DNA of 64,000 bases from Microstegium vimineum. Taxonomy: Eukaryota; Streptophyta; Magnoliopsida; Poales; Poaceae. The stretch is from assembly GCA_022036555.1 (NCBI GenBank), contig CM039119.1:38137255-38201254 (forward strand), given 5' to 3'. Every line of letters begins with the position of its first letter. The first letter of the stretch is position 1. Below, piece by piece: positions 43,611 through 55,535 of the stretch. The notes below the pieces were generated by a model. It ran no database searches. It worked only from the letters and a program-made list of their open reading frames with translations, and was not told the DNA's origin. The translations under genes were made by a program, and so were the position numbers.

Positions 43611-46600
43611 AATTACAAAGCCGAAGGAAGGCATTGGGTGCTTTATAGTGGGTGCACTCAACACATGACTAGGGATTTTAGAATGTTAAAATCAATCAAC
43701 TCCAACAACAATGATGACATTGATAGTATAACCTTTGGTGATAATGGCAAGGGCAAGGTCAAGGGACTTGGTAAGATTGCAATATCCAATGATTTGAGCA
43801 TATCCAATGTCTTGCTAGTTGAGAGCTTGAACTTCAATTTGCTATCGGTATCTCAATTGTGTAATCTTGGATTTAAGTGCATATTTGGAATAGATGATGT
43901 TGAGATCATTAGTGTAGATGGTTCAAACTTGATCTTCAAAGGCTTTAGATATGAGAACCTCTACCTAGTTGATTTCAATACTAGTGAATCACAATTGTCT
44001 ACTTGCTTTCTCACTAAATCATGTATGGGTTGGTTATGGCATAGAAGGCTTGGTCATGTTGGAATGAAACAATTGAATAGATTGATTAAGCATGACTTAG
44101 TAAGAGGCTTGAAAGATGTTGTGTTTGAGAAGGACAAACTTTATAGCTCTTGTCAAGCCGACAAACAAGTTGGTAACACCCATCCTAAGAAGAGCATGAT
44201 GAGCACTAGTAGAGCATTTGAGTTGTTGCACATTTATCTATTTGGACCAACAACATACACTAGTATTGGAGGCAACAAGTATGGATTTGTCATAGTGGAT
44301 GATCTCACAAAATATACATGGGTATTCTTTCTCAATGACAAGAGTGATACATTTTCCACATTCAAATTTTTTGTTAAGAGATGTCACAATGAGTTTGAGA
44401 CCACCATCAAGAAAGTGAGAAGTGACAATGGTAGCGAATTCAAGAACACTATAGTTGATGAGCTATGTGATGAATTGGGAATCAAGCATCAATTCTTGGC
44501 CAAGTACACTCCACAATCAAATGGCCTTGTTGAGAGGAAGAATAGAACATTGATTGACATGGTAAGGTCTATGCTTAGTGAGTACAATGTGAGTCATTCA
44601 TTTTGGGCCGAAACTATCAACACCGCTTGCTACTCTAGCAATCGGTTATATTGTCACCCAATGATGGAGAAGACACCATATGAGTTATTGAATGGAAGAA
44701 AGCCCAACATTGCATACTTTAGAGTGTTTGGTTGCAAATGCTACATCTTGAAGAAAGGCACAAGACTTGAAAAGTTTGACAATAAATGTGATGAAGGGTT
44801 CTTACTTGGTTACTCAACCACAAGCAAAGCCGGCTAGTGGTGTGCTTGAGGAGGTTCATGATGTTGAGTTTGATGAAACCAATGGGTCACAAGTTGAAAA
44901 TGAGAATCTAGATGATGTGAGTGGATCTCAATTGTCAAAAGCTATGAATAACATGGATATTGGTGATATTCGACCAAGACAAGTGATTGGCATTGAAGAT
45001 GACAAAGACAAAGTGCTCAACTCACCAAATGTGCAAGCTAGTGGTTCTCCAAGGCAAGATCAATAAATGGCTAGTTCATCTCAACCAAGCTCAAGCAATC
45101 AAGTCCCTATCCTCCAACCAACCAATATTGCAAGAGATCATCCAATTGATCAAATTGTTGGTGACATTACAAGTGGTGTGAAAACAAGATCAAGATGGCC
45201 ATTCTTTTGTGAACACTATTCATTTGTATCATCCATATAGCCAACCAAGATTGAAGAGGCATTACAAGATGTTGATTGGGTCAATGCAATGCATGAAGAG
45301 CTTAATAACTTCACAAGAAATCAAGTTTGGGAACTAGTTGAAAGACCCAAGAACTACAATGTGATTGGCACAAGATGGATATTTAGAAACAAGCAAGATC
45401 AAGATGGTATGGTTGTGAGAAACAAAGCAAGATTGGTAGCTCAAGGTTACACTCAAGTTGAAGGTCTTGACTTTGGAGAAACTTATGCACCAGTTGCAAG
45501 ATTAGAGACAATAAGAATTCTATTGGCCTATGCATGTGCACACAACATGAAGCTATACCAAATGGCTGCGAAGAGTTCTTTCTTGAATGGATATATATAT
45601 ATATCAATGAGCTAGTATATGTTGAGCAACCTCCTAGTTTTGAAGATAACAAGAAGTCCAACCATATGTACAAGTTGAGAAAGGCTTTATATGGCTTGAA
45701 GCAAGCACCTAGAGCATGGTATGAAAGATTGAGGGACTTCCTTCTATCTAAAGGGTTCATCATGGGAAAGGTTGATACTACTCTCTTCACCAAGAAGCTT
45801 GGCAAGGATCTATTTGTGCTACAAATCTATGTTGATGATATCATATTTGGTTCAACCAATCAAGACTTTTGTGAAGAATTTGGAAAGATGATGGCAAATG
45901 AGTTTGAAATGTCAATGATTGGTGAACTTAGCTACTTCCTTGGACTTCAAATCAAGCAATTGAAGAATGACACCTTTGTGAGTCAAGGGAAGTACATCAA
46001 GGATATGATGAAGAAGTTTGGTCTAGAAGATTCAAAAGGCATTAGCACTCCAATGGGCACTAATGGACACTTGGATAGTGATGCTTGTGGCACCATGGTG
46101 GATCAAAAGTTGTATCGATCTATGATTGGAAGCTTACTCTATGTGACCGCTTCTAGTCCGGATGTCATGTTTAGTGTATGCATGTGTGCAAGATTCCAAG
46201 CCTCACCAAGAGAAAGTCACTTGAAGGCTACAAAGAGAATATTGAGGTACTTGAAGCATACACAAGATGTTGGATTGTGGTATCCCAAGGGGTCAAATTT
46301 TGAATTGATTGGATATTCGGACTCCGACTATGCGGGATGCAAGGTTGATAGAAAAAGCACATCAGACACATGTCAATTGCTAAGCATGTCACTTGTCTCT
46401 TGGTCATCAAAGAAGCAAAATAGTGTGGCACTCTCTACCGCCAAAGCCGAATACATTAGTTTAGTGCGGGTAGTTGTTGTGCTCAATTGCTTTGGATGAA
46501 AGCAACTTTGGATGACTTTAGAATCAAATTCAAGCAAGTGCCATTGCTATGTGACAATGAAAGTGCGGTGAAGCTAACCAACAATCTGGTTCAACATTCA

Positions 46601-46786
46601 AGAACCAAGCACATTGACATAAGGCACCACTTCATAAGGGGTCATCAACAAAAGGGTGATATTACAATTACATGTGTTGGCACCGATTATCAACTTGCCG
46701 ATATATTCACCAAGCCATTAGATGAGAAGAGATTTTGCAAGCTAAGGAATGAATTGAGCATTCTTGATTTCTCAAATATGTGTTGA
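43611..46786 (+). pseudogene. pol of copia 2, disabled at several sites
   Basis: Protease: the catalytic Asp of the D-S-G motif reads Tyr (YSGCTQHMT, about 43646). Integrase (44030-44837): the zinc region is present, but the first catalytic Asp is Tyr (LLHIYLFGP, about 44227); RSDNGSEF and NGLVERKN are kept. The frame breaks near 44835. RT (45289-46499): an (AT)n stretch at 45591-45604 breaks the frame, and YVDDIIFGS is intact (about 45830). RNase H is split near 46460-46490 and ends at 46786. Products cannot support transposition without helper proteins. Confidence 0.88.
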
Positions 46787-47727
46787 TGCACCCCATATAT
46801 GACATGCCTCTCCTTCGAGCAATGCAAGGTAAAAGTTGATTGACATGTCATACATCCATTGCTTAGGAGTTGTGTAGTGCATCTAGACATCAATTCATTA
46901 GGACCATTCATGAAAAATCAAATGTATTTGATGCTTATATGGTACCACTATTGCTTCTATGCTTAATATGATCTAGTGGTAGCATATGACATATTTCTAG
47001 GTTTGCAAACCTAGTGTTTGATCTAGAATATGAACTTCAATTGGTTAACTCAACATGAGCAAGATAACCATTCAAGGATGTGTGAAGAAGCTTGTTCATG
47101 GTTTAAACTGAGTTAACTATATTGAACAAGTAATCTAGATTAAGCCACAACTAAGCTTCTCTCCAATAATCAACACTTTAAGCACATCTTTTATGATAAT
47201 AGATGACAAAGGGGAGAAGTAAGTATCACAAAGAAATATTTTGAAAATATAAGCACACAAGTAGGGGGAGCAAGCCTATGAATCAAGTTGTTGCATATCT
47301 TATGTGCATTCATAAGTGCTTGCTTGCATATGTACTTTTCTTTGAAAATGTTCATGCTTGTGTGGTGAATTCTAGAAACTTGATTGACACGATGCTTGAA
47401 GTACTAGTATGCATAGGTCTTTAAATTGTCAAGTTTCAAGTGGTATTTCAAGTTTGCTTTCAAGTGGTTTCTAAGAATTCTTGGTGCTAAGGATGGTATA
47501 ATATTGCACTCCGATTGGTATCACACTTCAAAGGTCCATTCTTTATACCTTATCATCATTTGGTAGAATTCTCTCTCCCATAATTCCTATCTATAGATAT
47601 GTGATTCAAATGAACCAAACTCATATATCACATATGTAGGGGGAGCTAATACTACCAAAGTCAAAATATATTCTTTCCATATATTTATTTGTGAAAGGTT
47701 GTCATCAATTACCCAAAAGGGGGAGAT
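46787..47727 (+). other. 3' non-coding internal region of copia 2 with multiple polypurine tracts
   Basis: No envelope-like ORF was found. Purine tracts of the aaaggggaga / tagggggag type occur at about 47210, 47262, 47636 and next to the LTR (aaaagggggaga, 47715-47726). Multiple tracts are a known Sirevirus feature. Confidence 0.7.
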
Positions 47728-49540
47728 TGAAAGCCCAAGTTTGGTTTTGGTTACTTGATGAAACCTAAGGACTAACCCTATTGCTAAGAATGAGTGATCT
47801 AGCTAGGGTGATCCAACTCAAGTTGTGGAGCTAAAAGGATGATCATGTTGATTGATGAATCAAGTACTCCATGGACAAAGAAAAGAAGAAAGAGAAAAAC
47901 AAAATGGGCTCAAGGCAAAGGTATAACATAGGAGCCATTTTTGGTTTTGTGATCAAGACACTATAGAGAGTGTGATCACCTTTAGGATAGATAGCCGTAC
48001 TATCAAGAAGGGAAAATTTGTGTTGATTGCGGTTATCATGTGCCACTAGGTCATTTGCATTGCATATCTAAAATGAACCTAAGTGGAAGAAATGAAATAA
48101 AAATCCAAGGATATACAAAGTAAAAGTTAACACATGTGCACAAGTGTTGTAACACTTAGTGTTAGCTCACATGAACTTGCTGTGAAGAAGGCAGCGCGGT
48201 TTTGCAAGAAACAGAGGTCTGGACGCTGGTCCGGACGCTAGTTGTTTGTTGTCCGGACAAATGGAGATGCGTCCGGAAGCATACCCTAGCCTCGACGCTC
48301 TATGAACAAGGAGTCCAGACGGTGATCAAGGTCCGAAGTGGAGCTCCAGACGCAACATCTGGAGTTTGGAGCTCTCTGTACTCTCTCTGTTGAGTGGTCC
48401 AGACATAGAGCTCCGGACGCGGTGTCCAGAGGTTGGAGCTCTCTGGAATGATTCTGTGAAGAGTCCGGACGCAGGCATGTTTGTTCCAGAGGTCAATTGT
48501 TCAGCGCGTCTGGAGACACATGTTAGAGGCAGGTGAAGGCGTCAACGAGCGGATTCAAATGGAAGAGGGTCCGAACGCACAACCAATGGTCCGGACCCCA
48601 AGTCATGCAGCGTCCGGAGGCACGCAGACAGTTGTGAAAAAGGGAAAAAACGGCTAGCTCTTTGTGGATTGCTATATAAGTGTTTTGGCCGGTTCCTAGG
48701 GCTCTCTCTTGCACCTCCCATTTATTTGACATACTTGTGCTTGCTTGAGATAGCCCCCAACGCATCTCTCTTTGCTTCAATTGCATTCTCTTGAGAGTTT
48801 GAGTGATCTAAGTGCTTTGATCATTGCATTGCATCTTAGTGGCATTTGGTCATCGTCATCGCCTCGGGATTTCTTGTTATTCTTGGTGTTTGCCAACACC
48901 TAGACGGCTTGGGAGATTGATGAAGCTTCAGCGTGAGTTGGTGATTGTTCTTGGCCGGCTTCAACGATTGTGAGAGGGCTTGTACCCACCTCGGCGGAGC
49001 GCCAAAAGGTAACTCTAGTAGATTGCTTATGTCATTGAGTTACTCTCTCTTAGGTGGATTCTTGTGGCACCTGAGTAGTGGGCTAGGCTTGTGATTGCCT
49101 ATTAGCCACTGAATCACCAAGTGAGTAGTCGACACAACGGGGACTAGCTTGGTGGCAACCAAGTGAACCTCGGGAGAAAATCTTTGTGTCAACCTTGTCT
49201 CCCGGCTACTCTTGGTATTCACATTGTGATTGGTTCTTCACATTGGTATAATCACCTAAATCCTCTTTGTATTTACATTCTTCATATCTTGTGTAGTTAG
49301 GTCTCTTGCTAGTTATCTTAACTTGTTAGTTGTTCTTGCTAGCTTGTGTTGAGTGTCTTAGTTTCTAGATATCGTTTGTTAGACACTCAACTAACTAGAT
49401 TTTCTTGGATATGTGGCTTTGTAACCCTAGTAGAGCTAGAGCAAAAAGCTTCACTTAGTGTTATTCTAACCTTTTGCTCTAGTGGTTTGTAGAATTTTTA
49501 ATAGGCTATTCACCCCCCTCTAGCCATCTAGGACCTTTCA
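47728..49540 (+). repeat. 3' LTR of copia 2, 1813 bp
   Basis: It starts TGAAAGCCCAAG directly after the polypurine tract and ends ggacctttCA. A gtccggac-type palindrome array lies at about 48215-48620, followed by TATATAAG at 48673-48680. The CACCCCCCT-type sequence near its end is typical of Sirevirus LTRs. Confidence 0.88.
48673..48680 (+). promoter_or_regulatory. TATA box of copia 2 LTR
   Basis: TATATAAG lies downstream of the palindrome array and upstream of ctctctcttgcacc leader sequence. Confidence 0.6.
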
Positions 49541-50240
49541 CCTTGAAAATGGGTTTCTGCCCTCTAAACTAGTTAAGTGGTACACCACATGCCCATATTG
49601 CCACGCGGGTATTTTTTGCCAATGTGGCATTGTTACATGGCAAAAAGTTAAACACCAAACCCCATGAAACCGAATCTATATTGTTGTCATCGGTGTTGGA
49701 GCTGCCTCCACATAGAGGTGCTTGCGAAAAGAGCATCATCGGCTGGAGGATGAGGTGGCGTCGTGGTGCATCACAAAAAGTATGACCCTAACCGCCAGTG
49801 ATGCTTCTCCTACTTGTAGGCTAGACCACGCGCGTGTGGCCCCGGTCAGCAATATAATGCTTCTGCACGTTGCTCCGGTCATACCATGACCAGTCTCGCG
49901 CGGAAGCATTGTTGACAGGGGCCATGTGCCTGTGGTTTGGCCTGCAACTAGGAGAAGCATTGCTAACGGCTAGGCTCATGCTTTCTTTGATGTGCCACCT
50001 TACCCTCCAGCTGTTGATCCTCCCCTTGTTGTCCTTCCTGACGATGAGCATCTCTGTGCGGAGGTGGCCCCCGCGATGATGACTGTGGCACGGATTGGGT
50101 TTCAAGGGTTTTGGTGCATCTTTTTTTGCCACCTAGCAACTCCATATTGGTAAAATAAATGCCTACATGGCAAGTATAGGCATGTGGTGTACCACTTAAC
50201 AAGTTTAGAGGGCATAAAATGCATTTTCAAAGTTCAGGGG
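49541..50240. mobile_element. Long foldback (inverted-repeat) element 1, about 700 bp
   Basis: The two halves are reverse complements along nearly their whole length, centred at about 49884 (GGTCATaccATGACC). Matching pairs include the gccctctaaact / agtttagagggc ends, gtggtacaccacatgcc / ggcatgtggtgtaccac, and gatgcttctcctacttg / caactaggagaagcattg. To the right, 50240-50345 holds further degenerate copies of the terminal unit (accatttaacaagtttaaag...). The left end abuts copia 2's LTR. Non-coding; the superfamily is not assigned (Mutator-like foldback or a large MITE). Confidence 0.85.
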
Positions 50241-50551
50241 TCTATGTGTACCATTTAACAAGTTTAAAGGGTCAGAAATGTATTTTTAAAGTTTAGGGAC
50301 CTATGTGACACACTTACAAGTTCAAGGGTCCTCGATGCATTTAACTCTAAAAATTATATCGTTGTTATTTTTATGTAAATAAATATATTCTTTAATGACA
50401 TGTCAGGCTGAGTATAGCTCTAGTTTATTAATATTGTGACTGTGTTGAACTATATAAAATGAGCCCATCAATATTTTTTTTGGACTTAATGAGGCCTCCA
50501 GTCACTAATAAGACCTTATGCCTCTCTATTGAATGTTAAGTCCACTTTTAA

Positions 50552-51336
50552 AAAGTACACCAGCAGTCCCTAAATTTGCACTGTTGTGTCATTCCAGTCC
50601 TTAAACTCTCAAATCGGCCATTTAGGTCCTCAAACTTGTTCATCTGTGTCATCCTGGTCCCTAAACTTGTTCGGTTGTGCCATCCCGATCCCTAAATTTG
50701 CAAATCAATTATTTAGGTCCTTAAACTTGTTCAACTGTGTCAACCCGATCTCTAAACTTGTATTTAAGTCTCACCAGGATCCAAACATAACGATATAAAA
50801 ACTTGACAACGAAAAAAATTCATAACTTTTTTATATGAACACGAATGAAGATAAACTTCATATCAAAGTTGTAGCCCTCAATGTGATCTACAACTTTACT
50901 GTTATTTTTTTGTTTGAAGTCATTTATTGTCCCAAAATTTAGTTTAAAAAATTACATATTTGAAATTTAAAACTTAAAATTAAATTTTGAGATAATAAGC
51001 GAATTCAAACAAAAAATTTTTAAATATAAAGTTGTAGATCACATTGAGGGCTACAACCTTGATATAAAATTTGTCTTTATTCGAGTTCATATGAAAAAAT
51101 TATGAATTCTTTTTTGATATTCAGTTTTTAGATGGTCCTGTTTGGACCCAGGTGAGACTCAAATACAAGTTAAGGACCGGATTGACGCAGCTGAACAAAT
51201 TTAAGCATCTAAATGGTCGATTTATAAGTTTAGGGACCGGGATGACACATATGAACAAGTTTGAGGATCTAAACGGTCGATTTGTGAGTTTAGGGACCGG
51301 CATGACACATGAGTTTAGGGACCGCTGACGCACTTT
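50552..51336. mobile_element. Long foldback (inverted-repeat) element 2, about 785 bp
   Basis: Arms of about 380 bp mirror each other around 50944. Ends aagtacaccagcagtccc and gggaccgctgacgcactt pair. Several ggtccctaaacttg-type units recur within each arm, and gttgtagccctcaatgtgat pairs with atcacattgagggctacaac. Non-coding. It is a different sequence family from foldback 1 but shares the tttagggacc motif. Confidence 0.85.
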
Positions 51337-52040
51337 ACTCAAAAAAGAGATAAGTATACACATGTAAAGATAAGTACACACATGTAAACCTGTTCATAAT
51401 GAGACCTACTTTTTGGAGTTATGCGTATTTGTCACTTTAACCAACAAAAATCCACCACAATAATCTAAGAACCCAAACTCTCTGATTATCTTAGGTATCT
51501 ACCATATACCTTCCTTTAGTATACCATTTGTACTACCTCATGAGCCCAACTCACTGTCTAGAACACTACACAACACTATTCAGTTACCAGTCAACCCAAT
51601 TTTTTTGGCTCTTGATTACCAGTTAGGTAACAATTCAGTTTTTTTTGCGCATATGCCTCTACGGTAAAATAATTTATAAGACAGACTTTCTTTGATTTTG
51701 CATGCCAAAAAATCATAAATTATCACGGGGTTACCTGCTAGCAATCTAAAATATTATAATCCAACTATGATCAACCCGGCCCTTCATCTCCTTATATTCA
51801 AGAGCCCTTTGCTCCTAAACTTAAGCGTCCATATCCTCATCATATAGGATTCTTCTTCCTAACAAAAATTATTCTTAAATATCATTTCCTTCAATAATTC
51901 TCCCCAGCTATCTTAGATAGCATTTATGGCAGACAATATCACCCTAAAATTAGGGGACAGGCAGCATTAGTTTACTACAAAGTACCAAATATAGGATGTT
52001 GGATGGAGGAGCTGTTGGAAGCCAGGGTGTGTGTTTTATC
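51337..52040. other. Unassigned spacer
   Basis: A short direct repeat (gataagtacacacatgtaaa) lies at about 51350-51388; the rest is AT-rich without ORFs. It ends with gttttatc, the left target duplication of the next element. Confidence 0.45.
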
Positions 52041-52160
52041 TAGGGATGTAAAGCGGCAGCCCGCGAGCCCGCATATAGACTTAATTTTGTAGGTTAACGC
52101 TTGAACCCGCAAAAATTAAGCCTATATGCGGGTTCGCAGGCTAGCCCACTTGCATCCCTA
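52041..52160. mobile_element. hAT-type MITE, 120 bp
   Basis: The ends TAGGGATG and CATCCCTA are perfect inverted repeats, with longer inner pairing (cccgcatatag / ctatatgcggg). A perfect 8-bp duplication, gttttatc, flanks it at 52033-52040 and 52161-52168, as expected for hAT. Confidence 0.92.
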
Positions 52161-52310
52161 GTTTTATCACATACACCATAATTTTTACTTTAATAGGTTG
52201 GATAGGAAACTGTCAAGATACCCTACCTGCTCTCTTAGTTTCAAGATGGCCTTAGACTATTGGGTCGGGGTCAATAAGATGACATTTTCATCCTAGGTTA
52301 TTAAATTCTA

Positions 52311-52530
52311 CTCCCTTCGTTCCAAATTATAGTTTGTTTGGCTTTTTCAACCCCGTCTTATTCAAATTTTTGTGCAAAATATCACTTCTTTTGTTATGAC
52401 TTGCTTATTAATGAATGGTCTACAAGAATAACTTAAATTTGATTATGTTTGCACAACTTTTTTGAAGAAGACGAGTGGTCAAATTTGTAGTAAAAAAAGT
52501 CAAATGAATTATAATTTAAAACGGAGAGAG
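52311..52530. mobile_element. Stowaway MITE, 220 bp
   Basis: The left end ctcccttcgttccaaattat pairs with the right end ataatttaaaacggagagag. It is flanked by TA at 52309-52310 and 52531-52532, the Tc1/mariner signature. Confidence 0.85.
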
Positions 52531-52557
52531 TAAGTAATTATATTAACTTACTAATAA

Positions 52558-52896
52558 GATCCTATTTGGATACCCCTTAGATTACAATAATTAGATCAAT
52601 TATGTAATCATTTTGATCCAGAAACTCATGATTACCATAATCCAAAAATCTAGGTGAGACTAGGCCATAGATGATTATGGTCCAACTTGCCGTCTAATCG
52701 ATTGTCCAATTTGCCCTCCAACCGATTGTTCAACTTGCCAAACTATAAAAGATAAAATAGGAATTTCTCACTTTAACCATAATCAATCACCATAATCCAT
52801 TGACCCAAACATTCTAGAATTATAATCCATAATTATAATAATTCTATGCATAATCCAGGTTATAATAATCCAGTTGCATGTGATCCAAATAGACCC
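52558..52896. mobile_element. Tourist-like MITE, 339 bp
   Basis: The left end gatcctatttggatacc pairs with the right end tgatccaaatagaccc. It is flanked by TAA at 52555-52557 and 52897-52899. The interior is AT-rich with repeated ataatcca motifs and is non-coding. Confidence 0.75.
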
Positions 52897-52899
52897 TAA

Positions 52900-54275
52900 C
52901 TCATAGTTATGGCATTTTCTTTTTTCCAAAAAGTAAATAAGCAGGAATATAAATACTTACATTGTTTACATAGAGATACATATGTCTGGAGTATGTACCT
53001 TTTGATAACTGACACTTTGTACTTTGTATACTCATAACTAATTTCTTGGTCTAACGTAACCATGGTCGTAGTTTGTCACTAGTAGTGCATCTTGCCTATC
53101 TTGGAGGTTGTCAGGTCGATATATAGCCAGGGATGATGCAATGTATGTTTACATCATCAGGCATTTCAGTTTCCGTCGATCAACCGGGAGGAGGCAATGC
53201 ATGTAAAATGATTCATGCAGGGGCCACACAGGAAGCAACCCACCATGTATGCATGATGATATCTCCTGCACCTTGCAGTACCAGATCTTACCACCACGGC
53301 CATATGGCACCACCCATCAGATTTCATCCGGCAGATTATGAAGAAGCCACGGCTGTGTGTAGCCTCTCCCAAACGCAGGCACGGTCCCAAACGCATGAAG
53401 ACCGTCATCGTCATCGTCTGTACGAGGCCTGTGGTCTATGGACAAGCATCATCCATAACTCCGCATCAGGCCTTGGACCTCCTATAAATGTGACGCACAT
53501 GTTTGGGTCATGGCTAGATAATATCATGACAAATAAAAAAAATTAGTGTTGGTAGGGGCCGACGCCATGTGCTGAGCTATATGGTTAAGCCGAAATGGTA
53601 TTATTTTTGATAACATACCCACTTTATCTGTTATGCAGGTTATCTACAACGACACATATTGGATCAAGACATGGTCATTGTTCTAAAAGGAGGAGGAATG
53701 CAGCTTGTTGCGTGATGCATGTCTTATACTGGAAACTTCGACAATGGATATCTTTGTCAGATATGATTGGAGGTTTAGCAATATATTAAGTTTATGATGA
53801 ATTTTTTTTGCTTTATCTTAACAGTTTTATTTAGTTGGTGGGTATGTGTGCTATGTGGACGACAAAGTCTACCGAGAGTCAAACTTTGTAATAATTTAAG
53901 GTCACAAGCATCTCATGATGTTGATACCGGGATATTGTCATTTGCTTGATGAAATAAATTTCCCTTTATCTAAAAAACTCCGCATCAGGCCGGCCTTTGC
54001 AATTGATCCAATGGTTATTATTGTTAGTGATGATTAAAACTTATTAAATTGACGACTCGATGTTTCTGATTATTGTGAAAATTTCTAAGATTTATTTATC
54101 TCTTTTTTAGCACGTCTGGTGAGAGTTAACGTGGTGCCGCCATTGAGGCCTCCAATTAGTAATAATAAGATAAGATATGATATGATATGATCGAAACATT
54201 GTATTTATCAAAGGAAATAATATTTCCTAGCTAGGTCATGACAGGTACTAATTAAGAGAAGCACACACATCGTAT
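52900..54275. other. Unassigned region between MITEs and LTR fragments
   Basis: A 137-codon ORF (53133-53546) has no domain, a biased composition and an antisense partner of 82 codons; it is not supported as a gene. A (gatat)n-like microsatellite lies at about 54173-54192. No transposon ends were recognised. Confidence 0.4.
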
Positions 54276-54279
54276 ATAT

Positions 54280-55058
54280 CCCCATCGGACGCGTCCGTTG
54301 CCTTGCCGTCGGACGCTCCTCAGCGTCCGTCGCCTTCGTGTCAGTGAGTTCTTCATCCATGGGACGCTCTTCTGAGTTCAGCCTAGCGTCCATCGCGTTC
54401 TTTTCCAGCGTCCGACGCCAGAGTCCATTGCGAATACAGAGAGCATCCAGAGAGCTCCCCAAGCCATCGGACGCGTCCGTCGCATAGCCATCATACGCTC
54501 CTCATCGTCCGATGCGTTATGTATATCGAGGCTGAGCTAGGGCTTGCCTGACGGACGCACCGTTGCCTCGAGCCAGCGTCCGTCGCCAGCGTCCGATGCC
54601 CTTTTCTTGACTATCTTTTCCAACCTTGCTCCAATGTGCCAAACACTTAGAGTATTTCCTTGGAGCAGGTGTTTAGCATATATTTTAAGTCTTTTAAGCA
54701 AGGTTATGATACTAGGTTGATTAATGCATATGCAAACATGACAACACCTAGTAGCACTTGATAACCGTAAACACTCATGTTTTTTCCTTCTTGATAGTAT
54801 GACTATCTATCCTAAATGTGATCACACTCTCTATAGTGTCTTGATCACTAAACTAAAAATAGCCCTATGATATACCTTTGCCTTAAGCCCAATTTTGTTT
54901 TTCTCTTTCTTCTTTTCCTTGTCCATGGAGCACTTGATCAATCATGATCATCCTTCTAGCTTCACATGTCAAGGTGGATCACCCTAGCTAGATCACATAC
55001 TTGGCACTAGGGTTAGTCCATTTGGTTTCATCAATTAACCAAAACTAAACTTGGGTTT
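54280..55058 (-). repeat. Inverted LTR fragment, Sirevirus, related to the copia 2 LTR
   Basis: On the minus strand it starts AAAACCCAAGTTTAG, close to the copia 2 LTR start, and continues with gatctagctagggtgatcc-type matches to 47780-47960. A gcgtccgtcg / cgtcggacgc array occupies 54290-54600. It lacks its 3' part. Confidence 0.8.
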
Positions 55059-55061
55059 TGA

Positions 55062-55385
55062 TGCTCGCCGGTGCCAAGTACTAGCCACCACAGCTAGTCC
55101 GCCGGCCCTCCGATCCGTCGGTCCGAGCCTCGCTTCCTTCCTTCACTACTCTCAGTCCATCGGTACAACAAGCCTCTACTCGATCTTCACCTCGCCATTG
55201 ACCACTATCTCCAGGCCTAGCACCTGCACACCACAAGCTGATAGATAGGCAAACGTTTTCTGCTTTCGCAGCAAGGTTAGTGTAACCGCTCAAACTGAAA
55301 CACTCAAATGTTAATCAATCACTCATCACACAACTAAACAACATGGGCACATATCAACCATGTGTTCTCAATTTTACTAGTTGAG
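55062..55385 (-). repeat. Inverted LTR fragment matching 61332-61640
   Basis: The reverse complement aligns with the LTR at 61332: gaacacatggtt, gtgtttcagtttgagcgg and gtgtgcaggtgctaggcctg are shared. It joins the other inverted LTR fragment with only a few bases between. Confidence 0.85.
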
Positions 55386-55535
55386 AACTCAAAGGTGTCG
55401 TCCGATCCCTTTTGTGTTTCCTTTCTCCTAACTAAGCACTTGCAATTGCTGTACATAAATTTGTTTCCTCCTAATTTTGTGTTTCCCTTTGGAGCTCCTC
55501 AACTTTGGTTTTATCTACTTTTTTTTTGATTGTCG
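55386..55535. other. Short junction sequence
   Basis: T-rich non-coding stretch between the inverted LTR fragments and the start of the third copia pol. Confidence 0.4.

Larger units (their letters stand above)
42043..49540 (+). mobile_element. Ty1/copia retrotransposon, Sirevirus lineage (copia 2), 5' end missing
   Basis: It begins inside gag directly after the Tat 3' LTR. The 5' LTR, primer site and gag start are absent. Pol, a long 3' non-coding region with several polypurine tracts and a complete 1.8 kb 3' LTR follow. It is related to but clearly distinct from copia 1. Confidence 0.9.

Noticed and set aside
45289..46786. Active copia 2 RT because YVDD is intact
   Set aside because: The (AT)n frameshift and the RNase H break interrupt the frame on both sides, and protease and integrase catalytic residues are changed.
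53133..53546. 137-codon plus-strand ORF
   Set aside because: No domain, odd composition and an overlapping antisense ORF; no promoter or poly(A) support.
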